From positions 1 to 57,172 of the forward strand of contig CAKTQV010000013.1 in assembly GCA_934597255.1 (NCBI GenBank): a stretch of 57,172 nt of DNA, given 5' to 3'. Numbering within the stretch: position 1 is the stretch's first letter; every line of letters starts with the position of its first letter. The stretch is from an uncultured Oscillospiraceae bacterium (GTDB lineage Bacteria > Bacillota > Clostridia > Oscillospirales > Oscillospiraceae). The notes below the pieces were generated by a model. The model saw only the letters and a list, made by a program, of their open reading frames with translations, was not told where the DNA came from and made no database searches. This document shows, piece after piece, positions 32,285-41,645 of this stretch. A program made the translations under genes and the position numbers.

Positions 32285-33490
32285 ATGGAAAAAACACTCA
32301 ACAGCGCTTCGGAAAAGAAGCTCAACAAGCTCATCGCCATCTGCCTCATCGCCGCTCTTTATATCCTTCTGTTCCTTCTGGACAACGTCCTGCCCGCCAA
32401 CAGCTTCACGCTGATGCTCATCCCCGTTTTGAAGAAGGGCGCGATCTATTCGCTCATCTGCGTGTCCATGAACCTGCTCAACGGCTTCACGGGACTGTTC
32501 TCGCTCGGTCAGGCGGGCTTCCTGCTCATCGGCGCTTACGCCTACTCCATCTTCTCCATCCCCGCCGATCAGCATGAGGCCGTTTATCAGTACTTTGACG
32601 GCGGCGCCATCCGCTTTTCCATTCCCGAGGCGCTCAGCCAGGCGCTCGGCTCCAATCTGGGCACGCTGCTCGGCGTGATCGTGTGCATTCTCATCGCGGG
32701 CCTGGTGGCGGCGGCCTTCGCCGCGCTCATCGGCGTTCCCGTGCTGCGTCTGAAATCCGATTACCTTGCCATCGCAACGCTCGGCTTTGCCGAGATCGTC
32801 CGCGCCATCTGCCAGTGGGACGGCCTTGGCCGCATCACGAACGGCTCGAACCTGCTGCGCAAGTATACGAGCCTTTCGGACATGAAGCTCGTGTTCGGCG
32901 GCGTGACGCTGAAATTCGCCACGTTCTTCCCCTTCCTGATCGCGACAGTCTGCATCGCCGTGATCGTTCTGCTCATCAATTCCTCCTACGGCCGGGCCTT
33001 CAAGGCCATCCGCGACGACGAGGTCGCCGCCGAGGCCATGGGCGTGAATCTGTTCAAGCACAAAATGCTCTCGTTCGTGATCTCCAGCTTCTTTGCCGGC
33101 GTGGGCGGCGCGCTGCTGGCCATGTATCAGACCACCATACAGGCCGCGCCCTTCAAATCGGCCATGACCTATGAGATCCTGCTGATCGTCGTCATCGGCG
33201 GCATCGGCTCCATCTCGGGCAGTTGCATCGGTTCGTTCCTGTACATCGCCTGCAACGAATGGTGGCTCCGCTTCCTCGACGAGGGCAAGCTGTTCAACAT
33301 CAGCGTTCCCTTTTTCCGCGACGGCTTCCGCAAGGTCGTGTTCTCCGTCGTCATCATGGTCATCGTGCTGTTCTTCTCCAAGGGCATCATGGGCGATAAG
33401 GAGATCCATTTTGCCGGCATAGGCGGACTGTTCAGGCGAAAAAAGAAAACGCCCGCGGCGGCGGAGACGGAGGTGAACGGCCATGAGTGA
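32285..33490 (+). CDS. livM: Branched-chain amino acid ABC transporter permease LivM
   Basis: 401 residues, a normal LivM length, with about ten helices. 'VSMNLLNGFTGLFSLGQAGF', 'LRLKSDYLAIATLGFAEIVR' and 'GGIGSISGSCIGSFLY' are signature segments. GAGGAGG overlaps the livH stop region, 12 bp between genes. The 3' end overlaps livG by 8 nt, indicating coupling. Confidence 0.93.
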   Translation: MEKTLNSASEKKLNKLIAICLIAALYILLFLLDNVLPANSFTLMLIPVLKKGAIYSLICVSMNLLNGFTGLFSLGQAGFLLIGAYAYSIFSIPADQHEAVYQYFDGGAIRFSIPEALSQALGSNLGTLLGVIVCILIAGLVAAAFAALIGVPVLRLKSDYLAIATLGFAEIVRAICQWDGLGRITNGSNLLRKYTSLSDMKLVFGGVTLKFATFFPFLIATVCIAVIVLLINSSYGRAFKAIRDDEVAAEAMGVNLFKHKMLSFVISSFFAGVGGALLAMYQTTIQAAPFKSAMTYEILLIVVIGGIGSISGSCIGSFLYIACNEWWLRFLDEGKLFNISVPFFRDGFRKVVFSVVIMVIVLFFSKGIMGDKEIHFAGIGGLFRRKKKTPAAAETEVNGHE

Positions 33491-34343
33491 AAAGAAAAGC
33501 GTACCGGCGCTCCATGTGGAGAATGTCACGATGCAGTTCGGCGGCGTCGTCGCCGTGAACGATCTCTCCCTTGACATCGCCGAGGGCAGCATCACGGCGC
33601 TCATCGGCCCGAACGGCGCCGGCAAAACGACTGCCTTCAACTGCATCACCGGCGTGTATGAGCCGACGAACGGCCTTGTGGAATTCATGGGCGAGCCCAT
33701 CGTCCGCAATCATCCCACGGGCAAAATGAAAAAGCAGTACAAGGGCGAGCACGCGGAGCTTTATCTGCACGAGCCGGCGCTCGCGCCCACGCCCGACCAT
33801 ATCACGAAGCGCGGCATTGCCCGCACCTTCCAGAACATCCGCCTGTGGAAGAGCATGACGGTGTTTGAAAACGTGCTCGTGGCAAAGCATATGCACGCCA
33901 GGCAGAATGTCTTTTCCGCCACCTTCCGCGCAAACCGCCGGGAGGAGGCCCGTATGCGCGACGAAACGGCCGCGCTGCTGGCCGAGCAGGGGCTCGACAA
34001 ATACGCCGACGAGCTGGCCACCTCCCTGCCCTACGGCCTGCAGCGGCGTCTGGAGATCGCCCGGGCGCTGGCCACCGATCCGAAGCTGCTGCTGCTCGAC
34101 GAGCCGGCCGCCGGCATGAACCCGCAGGAGACGCAGGAGCTGAGCGAATTCATCCATGAGATACGCCGGCGTCATGATCTCTCCGTTTTCCTCATCGAGC
34201 ATCACATGGATCTCGTGATGAAAATTTCCGATTACATCTACGTCATCGACTTCGGCAGCAAGATCGCCGAGGGTCTGCCGCAGGAGATACAGAATAACCA
34301 GCGCGTGATCGACGCGTATCTGGGGGTGAGCGACGATGTCTGA
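33483..34343 (+). CDS. livG: Branched-chain amino acid ABC transporter ATPase LivG
   Basis: 286 residues. Walker A GPNGAGKTT (42-50), Q loop, the ABC signature in the slightly altered form 'LPYGLQRRLEIARAL' (consensus LSYGxQRRLEIARAL), Walker B 'LLLLDEPAAGMNPQE' and the switch His in 'LIEHHMDLV'. A ~30-residue insert follows the first strand pair, as in other LivG proteins. Pairs with LivF as a heterodimer. Confidence 0.93.
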   Translation: MSEKKSVPALHVENVTMQFGGVVAVNDLSLDIAEGSITALIGPNGAGKTTAFNCITGVYEPTNGLVEFMGEPIVRNHPTGKMKKQYKGEHAELYLHEPALAPTPDHITKRGIARTFQNIRLWKSMTVFENVLVAKHMHARQNVFSATFRANRREEARMRDETAALLAEQGLDKYADELATSLPYGLQRRLEIARALATDPKLLLLDEPAAGMNPQETQELSEFIHEIRRRHDLSVFLIEHHMDLVMKISDYIYVIDFGSKIAEGLPQEIQNNQRVIDAYLGVSDDV

Positions 34344-35058
34344 GGCCATTCTTTCCATTGACAATCTGTTTGTCCGCTACGGCGGCATCGAAGCCGTCAA
34401 GGGCATATCCTTCAACGTCAACGTCGGCGAGATCGTCACGCTGATCGGCGCGAACGGCGCCGGCAAAAGCTCCACGCTGCGCTCCATCGCGGGGCTGGTC
34501 AAGCCCGCCGGCGGCACCATCCGCTTTCAGGGCGAGGAGATCGGCCGCGCCGACCCCACCGCAATCGTGAAAAGGGGCGTCACGCTTGTTCCCGAGGGAC
34601 GGCGCATTTTCCCGGATCTGACGGTTTATGAAAATCTGCGCGTCGGCGCCTATCTGCGCCGCGACGATCTGGAGGAGGACCTGCGCTGGGTATACGATCT
34701 GTTCCCCCGGCTGAAGGAGCGCAGCTGGCAGCCCGGCGGCACGCTCTCCGGCGGCGAGCAGCAGATGCTGGCCGTGGCCCGCGCGCTGATGAGCCGGCCG
34801 AAGCTGATGATGATGGACGAGCCGAGCCTCGGCCTGGCGCCGATCATCGTCAAGGGCATATTTGACATCATCCGCGAGATCAACAAGCAGGGCGTCACCA
34901 TCCTGCTGATCGAGCAGAACGCGAACATGGCCCTCCAGTGCGCCGACAGCGCCTACGTCATGGAGACCGGCCGCATCACGATGAGCGGCACCGGCGCGCA
35001 GCTTCTGGCGGACGAGCGCGTCAAGGAAGCCTATCTGGGCAAGCGGCACGAAAGCTGA
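34336..35058 (+). CDS. livF: Branched-chain amino acid ABC transporter ATPase LivF
   Basis: 240 residues. Walker A GANGAGKSS (38-46), the canonical signature 'LSGGEQQMLAVARAL', Walker B 'LMMMDEPSLGLAP' and a switch glutamine-containing 'LIEQNANMAL', as in LivF. Starts 8 nt before the livG stop. Last gene of the operon. Confidence 0.93.
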   Translation: MSEAILSIDNLFVRYGGIEAVKGISFNVNVGEIVTLIGANGAGKSSTLRSIAGLVKPAGGTIRFQGEEIGRADPTAIVKRGVTLVPEGRRIFPDLTVYENLRVGAYLRRDDLEEDLRWVYDLFPRLKERSWQPGGTLSGGEQQMLAVARALMSRPKLMMMDEPSLGLAPIIVKGIFDIIREINKQGVTILLIEQNANMALQCADSAYVMETGRITMSGTGAQLLADERVKEAYLGKRHES

Positions 35059-35091
35059 CCACCCGACGCCGCTTCCCGATACAACAGAAAC

Positions 35092-35136
35092 AAACAGACC
35101 CGCACGGCGCTTCGCCGCGGCGGGTCTGTTTTCGTC
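35092..35136 (+). terminator. Terminator of the liv operon
   Basis: AAACAGACCCG pairs with CGGGTCTGTTT around an inner GC hairpin (GGCG/CGCC), running into TTTTCGTCTT. Confidence 0.8.
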
Positions 35137-35142
35137 TTGTCC

Positions 35143-35185
35143 TTGAAAAAGGAGCCAGCACATGGTAAAATGACATAAAATGATC
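35143..35185 (+). promoter_or_regulatory. Promoter of the DeoR gene with overlapping direct-repeat operator
   Basis: TTGAAA, 17-nt spacer, TAAAAT (35166-35171). Two direct repeats, TAAAATGAC (35166-35174) and TAAAATGAT (35176-35184), exactly one helical turn apart, cover the -10 and the start point, as expected for autorepression. Confidence 0.6.
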
Positions 35186-35202
35186 GAATGGGAGCGAATA
35201 TA

Positions 35203-35967
35203 ATGCTTCAAGCTGAACGAATGGAAAAAATGCGCGACTACATGATGGAGCACAAATACGCGGGCATCAGCGAGCTGGCCGAGGCGCTGGACTCCTCCCC
35301 CGCCACCATCCGGCGCTGTCTGGCGGAGCTTGAGGCAAAGCAGGTCGTCGAGCGCACACGGGGCGGAGCCGTCCTTCTCGGCTCTGGCAACACCTATGAG
35401 CATCCCTATTCCATCAAGCGCCGGCGCAACGAAGCGGAGAAGCGGCGCATCGCGGCCTACGCCGCCTCGCTGGTGTCCACCAGCAACAGCCTTTATCTCG
35501 ACGCCAGCTCCACCGTCCGCGAAATGACGACGCCGCTCAAAAGCGCCAAGCAGCTCACCGTCTGCACCAACGACGTGCTCATCGCCGGCGACCTGTCCAG
35601 CGCCAGCGATCTGATCGTCATCGTCACCGGCGGCGTCATGCGTCAGGGCTTTTATTCTCTCAGCGGCTATCTGACCGACCGCGCCATCAGCTCCATGCAG
35701 CTCGATTACGCCTTCATGGGCATCGACGCCATCAGCGACCGCTCGGGCATGATGCTGACGAACATGGAGGAGCTCGGCACCAAGCAGAAGATCGCCCGCA
35801 TGGCCGGGAAAACGATCGTTCTGGCCGACCACGAGAAATTCGACCGCAGCGCCTTTCTTCACGTCTGGAGCTTTACGGACATCGCCATGGTCGTCACAGG
35901 CCGCGAGCTGTCCGACGAGCAGTACGACCGCTACAGCGAGCTTGGGCTGCGCATCGAGCGGGTCTGA
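35203..35967 (+). CDS. DeoR/GlpR-family transcriptional repressor
   Basis: 254 residues. An N-terminal HTH ('ERMEKMRDYMMEHKYAGISELAEAL', 'SPATIRRCLAELEAKQVV', 'RGGAVLL') precedes a DeoR-type sugar-phosphate sensor domain ('SLYLDASSTVREM', 'VCTNDVLIAGDL', 'VTGGVMRQG', 'DYAFMGIDAIS', 'KTIVLADHEKFDRSAF'). Family members respond to phosphorylated sugars or polyols. GGGAG precedes the ATG at 35203. It converges on the seven-gene sugar operon, and repeats similar to those over its promoter precede that operon, so it probably represses both itself and the operon. Confidence 0.88.
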   Translation: MLQAERMEKMRDYMMEHKYAGISELAEALDSSPATIRRCLAELEAKQVVERTRGGAVLLGSGNTYEHPYSIKRRRNEAEKRRIAAYAASLVSTSNSLYLDASSTVREMTTPLKSAKQLTVCTNDVLIAGDLSSASDLIVIVTGGVMRQGFYSLSGYLTDRAISSMQLDYAFMGIDAISDRSGMMLTNMEELGTKQKIARMAGKTIVLADHEKFDRSAFLHVWSFTDIAMVVTGRELSDEQYDRYSELGLRIERV

Positions 35968-35989
35968 CAGCTCCTGTACCGGGTATAAG

Positions 35990-36030
35990 AAAGCGCCCTT
36001 TCCGTCCGGAAGGCGGAAAGGGCGCTTTTT
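35990..36030. terminator. Bidirectional terminator
   Basis: A 15-bp stem (AAAGCGCCCTTTCCG with CGGAAAGGGCGCTTT) and a T tract on the plus side; it lies between the convergent DeoR and BtpA genes. Confidence 0.85.
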
Positions 36031-36039
36031 GATCGGCTT

Positions 36040-36846
36040 TTATTCGCCGCGGAAGGCGCGGACCTTGTCCATGAAGCGGCGCACACGCGCCTCATCGACA
36101 TGGTTTTCGAACACGCCGTCGATCTTGAAGGTCGTTCCGACCACCGCGCCGTCGGCCACGCTGAGCTGCTGCTCGACGTTTTCGTAGCGGACGCCGGTAT
36201 TGGCAAACACGACCGTGTCGGGAACCGTGTCCTTGACGCGCTTGAGCGTCTGGGTATTGGTCATGGAGCCCGCCGTCAGCCCGGAAACGCACAGCGCGTC
36301 CGGCCGGTTGTTGAACACCGTTGAGCGGGCGATGGACTCGATGTCCCGGTCCGCCATGTACTTGGCCGCCTCCGGGACGATATTGAACAGGAGCTTGACG
36401 TTGGAAGCGCCGATGGCATGCTGATGCCGGATCGTCCGTCCCACGTTCGTGTTCCAGACGCCGAAATCGCTGGCGTACACGCCGGTAAAGATCTCGCGGA
36501 CGAACTTCGCGTCGACCGCAGCCGCCAGATCCAGCGATTTCTCCGGATCCCACAGCACATTCACGCCGTAGGGAACGGTTATATCCCGCTTCAGCTCGCC
36601 GATCACGCGCGCCATGGCCGCGACCGTCACGGTCTCCACGTTCGTCAGGTACGGCAGACTGAACTCGTTGGAGAACATCACGGCGTCCACGCCGCCGTTC
36701 TGAAGTGCGATCAGATCCTTGCGGGCATTTTCGATGACCTTCTCCATGCTGCTGCCGCCGTAATACGGGTCGCCGGGCAGCGGGTCGAGGTGACACATGG
36801 CAATGATCGCCTTTTCCGTGCCAATAACTTCTTTAAGCCAACTCAT
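36040..36846 (-). CDS. BtpA/SgcQ-family protein
   Basis: 268 residues, a TIM-barrel-like protein. 'AIIAMCHLDPLPGDPYYGG', 'IENARKDLIALQNGGVDAVMFSNEF', 'GVNVLWDPEKSL', and 'LCVSGLTAGSMTN' are characteristic of the BtpA family. BtpA is known from photosystem I biogenesis in cyanobacteria, but the bacterial SgcQ branch sits in sugar operons and has no settled function. Last gene of the seven-gene operon, 24 bp after the upstream permease. Possible roles include sugar-phosphate isomerisation or cleavage; none is proven. Confidence 0.82.
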   Translation of the reverse strand: MSWLKEVIGTEKAIIAMCHLDPLPGDPYYGGSSMEKVIENARKDLIALQNGGVDAVMFSNEFSLPYLTNVETVTVAAMARVIGELKRDITVPYGVNVLWDPEKSLDLAAAVDAKFVREIFTGVYASDFGVWNTNVGRTIRHQHAIGASNVKLLFNIVPEAAKYMADRDIESIARSTVFNNRPDALCVSGLTAGSMTNTQTLKRVKDTVPDTVVFANTGVRYENVEQQLSVADGAVVGTTFKIDGVFENHVDEARVRRFMDKVRAFRGE

Positions 36847-36870
36847 GCTGTATTTCCTTTCTAACTGAGG

Positions 36871-37740
36871 TCACTCTTCGCGGCTGCGCGACAGCCACAG
36901 GAAAACGATTGCGATGGGGACGATCATAAGCACCAGATAGATGCTCATGGAGGCCGCCGTACCCGTGTTGAGGTAGCGGTAGGCCTGATTGTAGATGGTG
37001 TAGCTGATGACCTGCGTTACCGTTCCGGGGCCGCCGCGGGTCATGACATAGATCAGGTCGTAGGTCTTGAAGGACATGATCGCCCGCAGCAGAAGGACCA
37101 CGGAGAACGTGGGCATCATCATCGGCAGCGTCAGCCGGAAGAACGACTGCGTCCGGGACGCGCCGTCGATGGCCGCCGCTTCAAACGGGTCGCGCGGGAG
37201 CGTGACAAGCCCGGCCATCAGGACCAGGACCATATAGGGGATGTTCTGCCATATATCCACGAACATGACCGCCGGCAGGGCCAGCCGGCTGTCGCCGAGC
37301 CACGCAATCTTCTCCACGCCGAAAAAGCTCAGAAGGTAGTTGAGGATGCCGAGCTGGGAGTGGAAGATCAGCCGCCAGATCAAGCCGACGGCCACCGGCG
37401 TTATCATCATGGGAATGATGATGATCGTGAAGATCAGGTTCTTCCCCTTTTTCAGGCTGTTCAGCCCAAGGGCAATGAGCAGGCCGAGCACGAATTCAAT
37501 GCTCACGACGCCGATGGTGAATATCCACGTCGTGGCGACCGAGCCGGTGAACTCATCGTTTTTCAGATCCGCAATGTAATTCTGCAGCCCTATAAAATTG
37601 CCGAGACCCTTGTATTTCAGACTCTTGTCAAAAAAGCTGACGAGAAGGTCGTAGCACAGCGGAACCGCCAGAACCGCGATCATAACGATCAGGGCCGGCA
37701 GCATGAAGGTCGCAAAATCCTTTCTTCCTCGACGTTTCAA
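36871..37740 (-). CDS. Carbohydrate ABC transporter permease (MalF/UgpA type)
   Basis: 289 residues, six transmembrane segments. The cytoplasmic EAA coupling loop reads 'EAAAIDGASRTQSFFRLTLP', typical of CUT1 sugar permeases, as is the C-terminal 'YDLIYVMTRGGPGTVTQVI'. It pairs with the MalG-type permease further upstream in the operon. No ATPase gene is present, so a shared MsmK-type ATPase encoded elsewhere is expected, which is common for CUT1 systems. Confidence 0.92.
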   Translation of the reverse strand: MKRRGRKDFATFMLPALIVMIAVLAVPLCYDLLVSFFDKSLKYKGLGNFIGLQNYIADLKNDEFTGSVATTWIFTIGVVSIEFVLGLLIALGLNSLKKGKNLIFTIIIIPMMITPVAVGLIWRLIFHSQLGILNYLLSFFGVEKIAWLGDSRLALPAVMFVDIWQNIPYMVLVLMAGLVTLPRDPFEAAAIDGASRTQSFFRLTLPMMMPTFSVVLLLRAIMSFKTYDLIYVMTRGGPGTVTQVISYTIYNQAYRYLNTGTAASMSIYLVLMIVPIAIVFLWLSRSREE

Positions 37741-37822
37741 CGGATCATCTCCCCTTTGTTCTTTGGACTTGCCGGACGGCCGGGGCCGTCCGGCGTTGAT
37801 TTTACGCGGTCACAGGGGGCGC

Positions 37823-39199
37823 TCAGTCCATGTTGTCCATGAACGCGGCCACTTCGTCCAGCGCGGTCTGCGCGTCCTTTTCGCCCGCGACATACTCGCT
37901 GAGCGCCTTGCCGAGCGCCTCGATCATGCCGTTGGAGTCCTTGACCTGCGGCATGCCGATGCCGGCGTTGAGGATATCGGACACCTCGGAGTAGTAGGGG
38001 TACAGCGCCAGCACGTCGGCGTCGTTATACACGTCGGAGCGGGTGGGCGCGCCGCCGAGCAGGGCGCGTTCCTTCGCCACGTCGAACGACTCGACCCACT
38101 TCAGGAACTGCCAGGACAGCTCCGAATCGGCCGCGTTGTACGGGATGGCCCAGCCCCAGGAACCGACATTGGAGGAATGGCCGGGGGAATAGGTCAGCGC
38201 GAACTGGCCGGCCGTCGCGGAGTCTTCCATGTTGTTCAGCGCGGGAAGCTGCCAGTTGTAGTTGATCATGGAGGCGGCGCCGCCGCTGGCAAGCGTCATC
38301 TGGGCGTCGTCAAGGTTGAAGTTGACGGAGCCGGTGGGCGCCGCGTTTTCAATGGCTTCCTTGTACAGCTCGGCGGCCTTGACGGCGGTCTCGCTGTTGA
38401 GCATGGACTTGCCGTTTTCATCGAACCAGTCGCCGCCCATGCCGAAGTACCAGTTGAGCCACTCCATGGCGATGGGGTCGCCGCGGCCGCCCTGCTGCAC
38501 GAGACCGGCCAGCGTGTCCTTGCCGTAGTAGTCGGAAATGAACTCGACTTCCTGCAGATACTCCTCAACGGAAACGTCGATCGGGGTCAGGTCGGTGCCG
38601 TACTTTTCCTTGTAGGCAGCCGTCAGCTCCGGGTCGCTCCACATTTTCTCGTTATAAACCAGGCACATGGCGTAGTTGTAGAACGGAAGCTGATACATAA
38701 CGCCGTCGGAAAGGCCGTTCTGCGCCATGATGGAATCGAGATAGCTGCTGGTGTCGAAGTTGTCGGCGGCGATGAAGTCGTCCAGCGGATACATCCAGCC
38801 GGCGTCGGCGAACTCGCCCGTCCAGTAATAGTCGACGACCATGACGTCGTAGGTGTTGGTGGACGCGATGAGCTGCGCGGCCAGCTTCTCATGCATGGTG
38901 GAATAGCTGATGGACTCGACCTCCACCTTGATGCCGGTCTGCTCCTCGAACTGAGGGATCAGAGACTGGACATAGCCGGTGTCCGGCACGTCTTCCATCA
39001 GGATGTGGATGGTCTTGCCGGCATAGGGCTTGTCGTCGGCGGCCGTTTCGGCCGTCGTTTCGGCGGGTTCGGACGTTTTGTCCTGCGCGGGGGTGTCGTT
39101 CGCGGTCTGAGGCGTCTCGCTCTTTCCGCAGCCGGCAAGCACGCTGAGCATCAGCAGCAGCGCGCACACCAGCGCCAGAATACGGCTGGTCTTTTTCAT
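37823..39199 (-). CDS. Carbohydrate ABC transporter substrate-binding lipoprotein (UgpB type)
   Basis: 458 residues. Lipoprotein signal with lipobox LAGC (Cys24), then a Thr/Glu-rich linker, then the family 1 solute-binding fold ('IPQFEEQTGIKVEVESISYS', 'DVMVVDYYWTGEFADAGWMY', 'GWAIPYNAADSELSWQFLKW'). Many Trp/Tyr residues fit sugar or polyol stacking. It sits between the two permease genes in the operon. Specific ligand unknown. Confidence 0.92.
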   Translation of the reverse strand: MKKTSRILALVCALLLMLSVLAGCGKSETPQTANDTPAQDKTSEPAETTAETAADDKPYAGKTIHILMEDVPDTGYVQSLIPQFEEQTGIKVEVESISYSTMHEKLAAQLIASTNTYDVMVVDYYWTGEFADAGWMYPLDDFIAADNFDTSSYLDSIMAQNGLSDGVMYQLPFYNYAMCLVYNEKMWSDPELTAAYKEKYGTDLTPIDVSVEEYLQEVEFISDYYGKDTLAGLVQQGGRGDPIAMEWLNWYFGMGGDWFDENGKSMLNSETAVKAAELYKEAIENAAPTGSVNFNLDDAQMTLASGGAASMINYNWQLPALNNMEDSATAGQFALTYSPGHSSNVGSWGWAIPYNAADSELSWQFLKWVESFDVAKERALLGGAPTRSDVYNDADVLALYPYYSEVSDILNAGIGMPQVKDSNGMIEALGKALSEYVAGEKDAQTALDEVAAFMDNMD

Positions 39200-39243
39200 G
39201 GGGGTTCCTCCTTCATATTTTTTTCACAGTTAAATTGGGTCTC

Positions 39244-40068
39244 TTATTTTACAGCGCCGAACGTCAGGCCGTTGACCAGATATTTCTTGATGAAGATCGA
39301 CAGCAGCACGACCGGCAGGATCGCCACGATGCACGAGGCGCACATCTCCGCCACCTGAAGTCCGTCCTGCGTCTCCAGCGCCGCGATGGCGACCGGGATG
39401 GTGCGCGTGGTCAGGCCGGCGAAGTTGTTGGCAAACATGAATTCGTTCCAGGAGATGATGAAGCAGTACACACCCGACGCGATCAGGCCCGGGCGCGCCA
39501 GCGGCAGGATGATGTGGAAATACGCCTGCAGCCGCGTGCAGCCGTCCACCGCCGCCGCCTCATCCAGATCCTTCGGAACGGACTGGAAAAAGCTGATCAT
39601 CTGCCAGATGACGTAGGGCAGATTGAAGCTCAGGTACGCCACGATCAGGGATATGTAGGTATCGCCGAGCTTCAGGCGGTTGATGATGATGGCCAGAGGT
39701 ATGACCAGAACGACCGGCGGGATCATCTGCGTGCAGAGGATGCATATCTTGATGGGGTTCGGCCGGCGGCTGATGCGCGCGATCCAGTACGACGCCATGG
39801 CGCCGAGGAGCACGGACAGCAGCGTGCTGGCCAGACCGATCAGCAGGCTATTGAGGAAATAGCGGCCGAAATGATTGTTCTGGAACACCGCGACGTAGTT
39901 ATCCAGCGTCAGCGACGCCGACCAGTCCGGCGGTATCATATACGCCTGTGCCTTGGACACCATCGAGCAGCGCAGTATCCACAGAAACGGCATCAGGAAA
40001 AACAGCGCCACCAGGATCATCACGATGTACAGGATCGTCATTTCCAGCTTGGAACGTTTGTAATACAT
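39244..40068 (-). CDS. Carbohydrate ABC transporter permease (MalG/UgpE type)
   Basis: 274 residues, six transmembrane segments, EAA loop 'LDEAAAVDGCTRLQAYFHIILPLARPG' (across the loop). ATG at 40068 has GAGGG 9 nt upstream; an in-frame ATG 21 nt earlier would overlap the preceding stop and lacks a ribosome site. Partner of the MalF-type permease. Confidence 0.92.
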   Translation of the reverse strand: MYYKRSKLEMTILYIVMILVALFFLMPFLWILRCSMVSKAQAYMIPPDWSASLTLDNYVAVFQNNHFGRYFLNSLLIGLASTLLSVLLGAMASYWIARISRRPNPIKICILCTQMIPPVVLVIPLAIIINRLKLGDTYISLIVAYLSFNLPYVIWQMISFFQSVPKDLDEAAAVDGCTRLQAYFHIILPLARPGLIASGVYCFIISWNEFMFANNFAGLTTRTIPVAIAALETQDGLQVAEMCASCIVAILPVVLLSIFIKKYLVNGLTFGAVK

Positions 40069-40085
40069 ATCCGCACCCTCTTCTT

Positions 40086-40844
40086 TCAAAGGATCTCGAT
40101 CCGGCTCAGATCGTCCGCCAGTATCGCGCCGAGCGCCTCCATGCGCCGGCGCATTTTATCCGTTTCCGGCACGCCGACGCCGATGGAGCCGGCGGCGTTC
40201 GCCATTTCCATATCGACGTGGGAGTCGCCCACCATGGCCAGCGCACCGGCCGGCAGACCGAGGCGCTCTGCCGCCAGACGGAGCATATCCGGCGCCGGCT
40301 TTCCGTGCGCCACATCCGCCGGCGTTATCCAGTGGGAAATAAAGCCGTCCGCCCCGAACAGGGCCAGCGAGCGCTGCGCCCGCTCGAGCGTGTCGGACGT
40401 CGCCACGCAGCAGGGGATCCCCGCCGCGGCGAGCCGGCGCAGGATATCGGGAAAGCCCGGTCGGGGCCGCAGCGCGCGCTCCGGCGAAAGCGCCTCGTCC
40501 GCCCGGCGGAATATCTCCCGCGCCGCGGCGTACGCGTCGTCCCAGCAGCCATGCCGCCGCTGCACGATCAGCGCCGCCGTGGCGTCGATCTCCGCGCTCT
40601 CCGACGCCAGAGCAAATATCCCGTCCGGGTCAACGTAGACCGGCTCTCCCCCGCCGTCCAGCGTCACGCCGAAGCAGTCCGCCCAGACATGCCAGAAAGC
40701 GTCGTCCTCCAGTCCGGTCAGACCGATCCGGCGCTCGCGCGCCAGCTCCTGCCAGAAGCGCTGGCTTTCAAACAGGAGCCCGTCCTTGTCAAACACGAAG
40801 GCCCCGGCCTCAAAGCACCGCGGGCCGACGCGGAACGTTCTCAT
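40086..40844 (-). CDS. HAD-superfamily phosphatase
   Basis: 252 residues. Motif I is 'FVFDKDGLLFES' with Asp19 (nucleophile) and Asp21 (acid/base), motif II 'CCVATSDTLERA', Lys in 'HGKPAPDML', and motif IV 'MVGDSHVDMEMA'. A helical cap (about 30-100) marks it as subclass I (beta-phosphoglucomutase-like). It probably dephosphorylates or isomerises a sugar phosphate in the pathway. Its ATG overlaps the stop of the SDR gene (ATGA), so the two are coupled. Confidence 0.88.
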   Translation of the reverse strand: MRTFRVGPRCFEAGAFVFDKDGLLFESQRFWQELARERRIGLTGLEDDAFWHVWADCFGVTLDGGGEPVYVDPDGIFALASESAEIDATAALIVQRRHGCWDDAYAAAREIFRRADEALSPERALRPRPGFPDILRRLAAAGIPCCVATSDTLERAQRSLALFGADGFISHWITPADVAHGKPAPDMLRLAAERLGLPAGALAMVGDSHVDMEMANAAGSIGVGVPETDKMRRRMEALGAILADDLSRIEIL

Positions 40845-41626
40845 GTCAGATTGGCGCCGCCGGCCACGTTGACCGCCTCGCCCGTGAGGAATTTCGCCTC
40901 CGGCGACACGAGGAAGCCCACGACGTCCGCCACATCCTCCGGATAGCAGAGACGGCCGAGCGGCGTGCGGTCGATGTAGCCCTGACGGACCTCCTCGGGG
41001 CTGATGCCGCGCATCTCGCCCTCCCACACGATCTCGCGCGCCTGCATATCCGTCTTGACATAGCCGGGGCAGACGCAGTTGACCGTGATGTTATACTGCG
41101 CGAACTCCAGCGCGCAGGCCTTGGTCAGACCGAGCACGGCGAACTTGGACGCCGTGTAATGCGGCAGCGTGGGGTCGGGCTTGACCGCCGCCATGGAACA
41201 GGTATTCACGATGCGGCCGGAGCCGTTGGGGATCATCAGCGACGCCGCCGCCTGCGTCACAAGGAACATGCCCTTGACGTTGACATTGAAGTTGAAGTCC
41301 CACTCCTGCTCGGTCAGATCGACCAGATGATGCATGGTGGAAACGCCCGCGTTGTTCATCAGAAGATCGATGCGGCCATAGGTCTCGCCGACCCAGCGCA
41401 TACCCTCCTGCACGTTCTCGCGGTTCGTCACGTCCATGCGCAGCGCCGCATGGCGCGCCTTGCCCGTCGGGTCGGGCAGCATCGCCACGGTCTGCTCCGC
41501 GCCCTCCAGATTCAGATCCGCCACGACGACCGAAGCGCCGAGCGAGGCGAACTTCATAGCGATGGCGCGGCCGATGCCGCCGCCGGCTCCCGTAACAAAT
41601 GCGATCTGTCCTTCGTTCTGAAGCAT
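40841..41626 (-). CDS. SDR-family dehydrogenase (probable polyol/sugar dehydrogenase)
   Basis: 261 residues, a classical short-chain dehydrogenase. Cofactor motif TGAGGGIG (12-19), Asp37 near the end of the second strand suggesting NAD preference, NNAG (91-94), catalytic Ser144, Tyr157 and Lys161. GGAGGA 6 nt upstream fixes the ATG at 41626. Next to an FGGY kinase and ABC transporter, the likely job is oxidation of a sugar alcohol before phosphorylation of the keto sugar. Confidence 0.9.
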   Translation of the reverse strand: MLQNEGQIAFVTGAGGGIGRAIAMKFASLGASVVVADLNLEGAEQTVAMLPDPTGKARHAALRMDVTNRENVQEGMRWVGETYGRIDLLMNNAGVSTMHHLVDLTEQEWDFNFNVNVKGMFLVTQAAASLMIPNGSGRIVNTCSMAAVKPDPTLPHYTASKFAVLGLTKACALEFAQYNITVNCVCPGYVKTDMQAREIVWEGEMRGISPEEVRQGYIDRTPLGRLCYPEDVADVVGFLVSPEAKFLTGEAVNVAGGANLT

Positions 41627-41645
41627 GATGATTCCTCCGTTCATA